DNA from: Acidobacteriota bacterium
Lineage (GTDB): Bacteria; Acidobacteriota; Terriglobia; Terriglobales; Acidobacteriaceae
Reading direction: 5' to 3'
Assembly: GCA_021781255.1 (NCBI GenBank)
Contig: JAJXXG010000034.1
Span: forward strand, 1 to 6,858
Length of the DNA stretch: 6,858 bases
The notes under the pieces are model-generated. The model was not told the DNA's origin. It saw only the letters and a list, made by a program, of their open reading frames with translations, and searched no databases. This document shows, one piece after another, positions 6,701 to 6,858 of the stretch (position 1 is its first letter; every line of letters begins with the position of its first letter). Position numbers and translations under genes: made by a program.

Positions 6701-6789
6701 TGAGCGGTCATTTCTTGTATCAGTCCCCACGCTGAACAGTCTGTTACGAAACTCGTCGGCGGCGAGCAAAAGCGTGGCAAGATGGGGTT

Positions 6790-6858
6790 ATGGGCTATAT
6801 CCAGGGCGAGGCGCGCAATCAGCAGTCGCTGTTTCCGGTGGCGTTGGACGATCTTGTT
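6790..6858 (+). CDS. IS1182-family transposase, N-terminal fragment cut by the window edge
   Basis: The first 23 codons, beginning MGYIQGEARNQQSLFPVALD, closely resemble the N-terminus of IS1182-family transposases (pattern GYxxGxxRxQxxLFPxxLDDxx). Such DDE transposases cut and paste the insertion sequence through its terminal inverted repeats. Only the start is present, so catalytic residues and intactness cannot be judged. The ATG at 6790 fits the family N-terminus; GGGG (6784-6787) is close upstream, too close to be a normal Shine-Dalgarno. The left inverted repeat of the element should lie within the preceding 100 bases or so, but I cannot define it without the right end. The gene diverges from the permease. 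Confidence 0.78.
   Translation, partial: MGYIQGEARNQQSLFPVALDDLV

Noticed and set aside
6547..6780. 77-codon minus-strand frame upstream of the permease
   Set aside because: It spans the palindrome and spacer, has low-quality composition and no recognisable domain; more likely non-coding.
1..6858. CRISPR array, tRNA or rRNA genes
   Set aside because: No series of regularly spaced repeats, no cloverleaf and no rRNA-like sequence was seen on either strand.

Overview
The window is high-GC bacterial DNA. The style of the proteins (a GyrA with a long glycine/asparagine-rich tail, an L-type amino acid permease and an IS1182-type transposase) and the intergenic palindromes suggest an acidobacterium of the Acidobacteriaceae type. 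That placement rests on recall of family sequences, not on a search.

Layout. Positions 1-554 are non-coding. They hold a 161-bp imperfect inverted-repeat element (111-271), a good sigma-70-like promoter (449-478) and a terminator-like hairpin with a T run (495-525) in the leader of the next gene. Gyrase subunit A, gyrA, runs 555-3164 and is complete. Two small co-directional genes follow at once: a 71-residue protein with no known function (3179-3394) and a 166-residue minimal nucleotidyltransferase-fold protein (3426-3926). They look like a two-gene toxin-antitoxin-like module. Just after them, at 3962-4038, lies a second copy of the last 77 bases of gyrA, 74/77 identical to 3088-3164 and ending in its own in-frame stop codon. 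The two-gene module is therefore bracketed by direct repeats of the gyrA 3' end. This is the most unusual feature of the window: it looks like a cassette inserted at the gyrA tail, with gyrA kept intact.

A 178-bp spacer with two hairpins leads to a cysteine-motif flavodoxin-fold (NADPH-dependent FMN reductase / iron-sulfur flavoprotein-like) gene at 4217-4876. It converges, with 39 bp between stops, on a leftward APC-superfamily amino acid permease (4916-6526, minus). Upstream of the permease, a 263-bp spacer with a small GC-rich palindrome separates it from the first 23 codons of an IS1182-family transposase running off the right edge (6790-6858).

The genes do not form one pathway. gyrA is housekeeping, the flavoprotein and permease are independent metabolic or transport genes, and the module after gyrA plus the IS at the right edge are accessory DNA.
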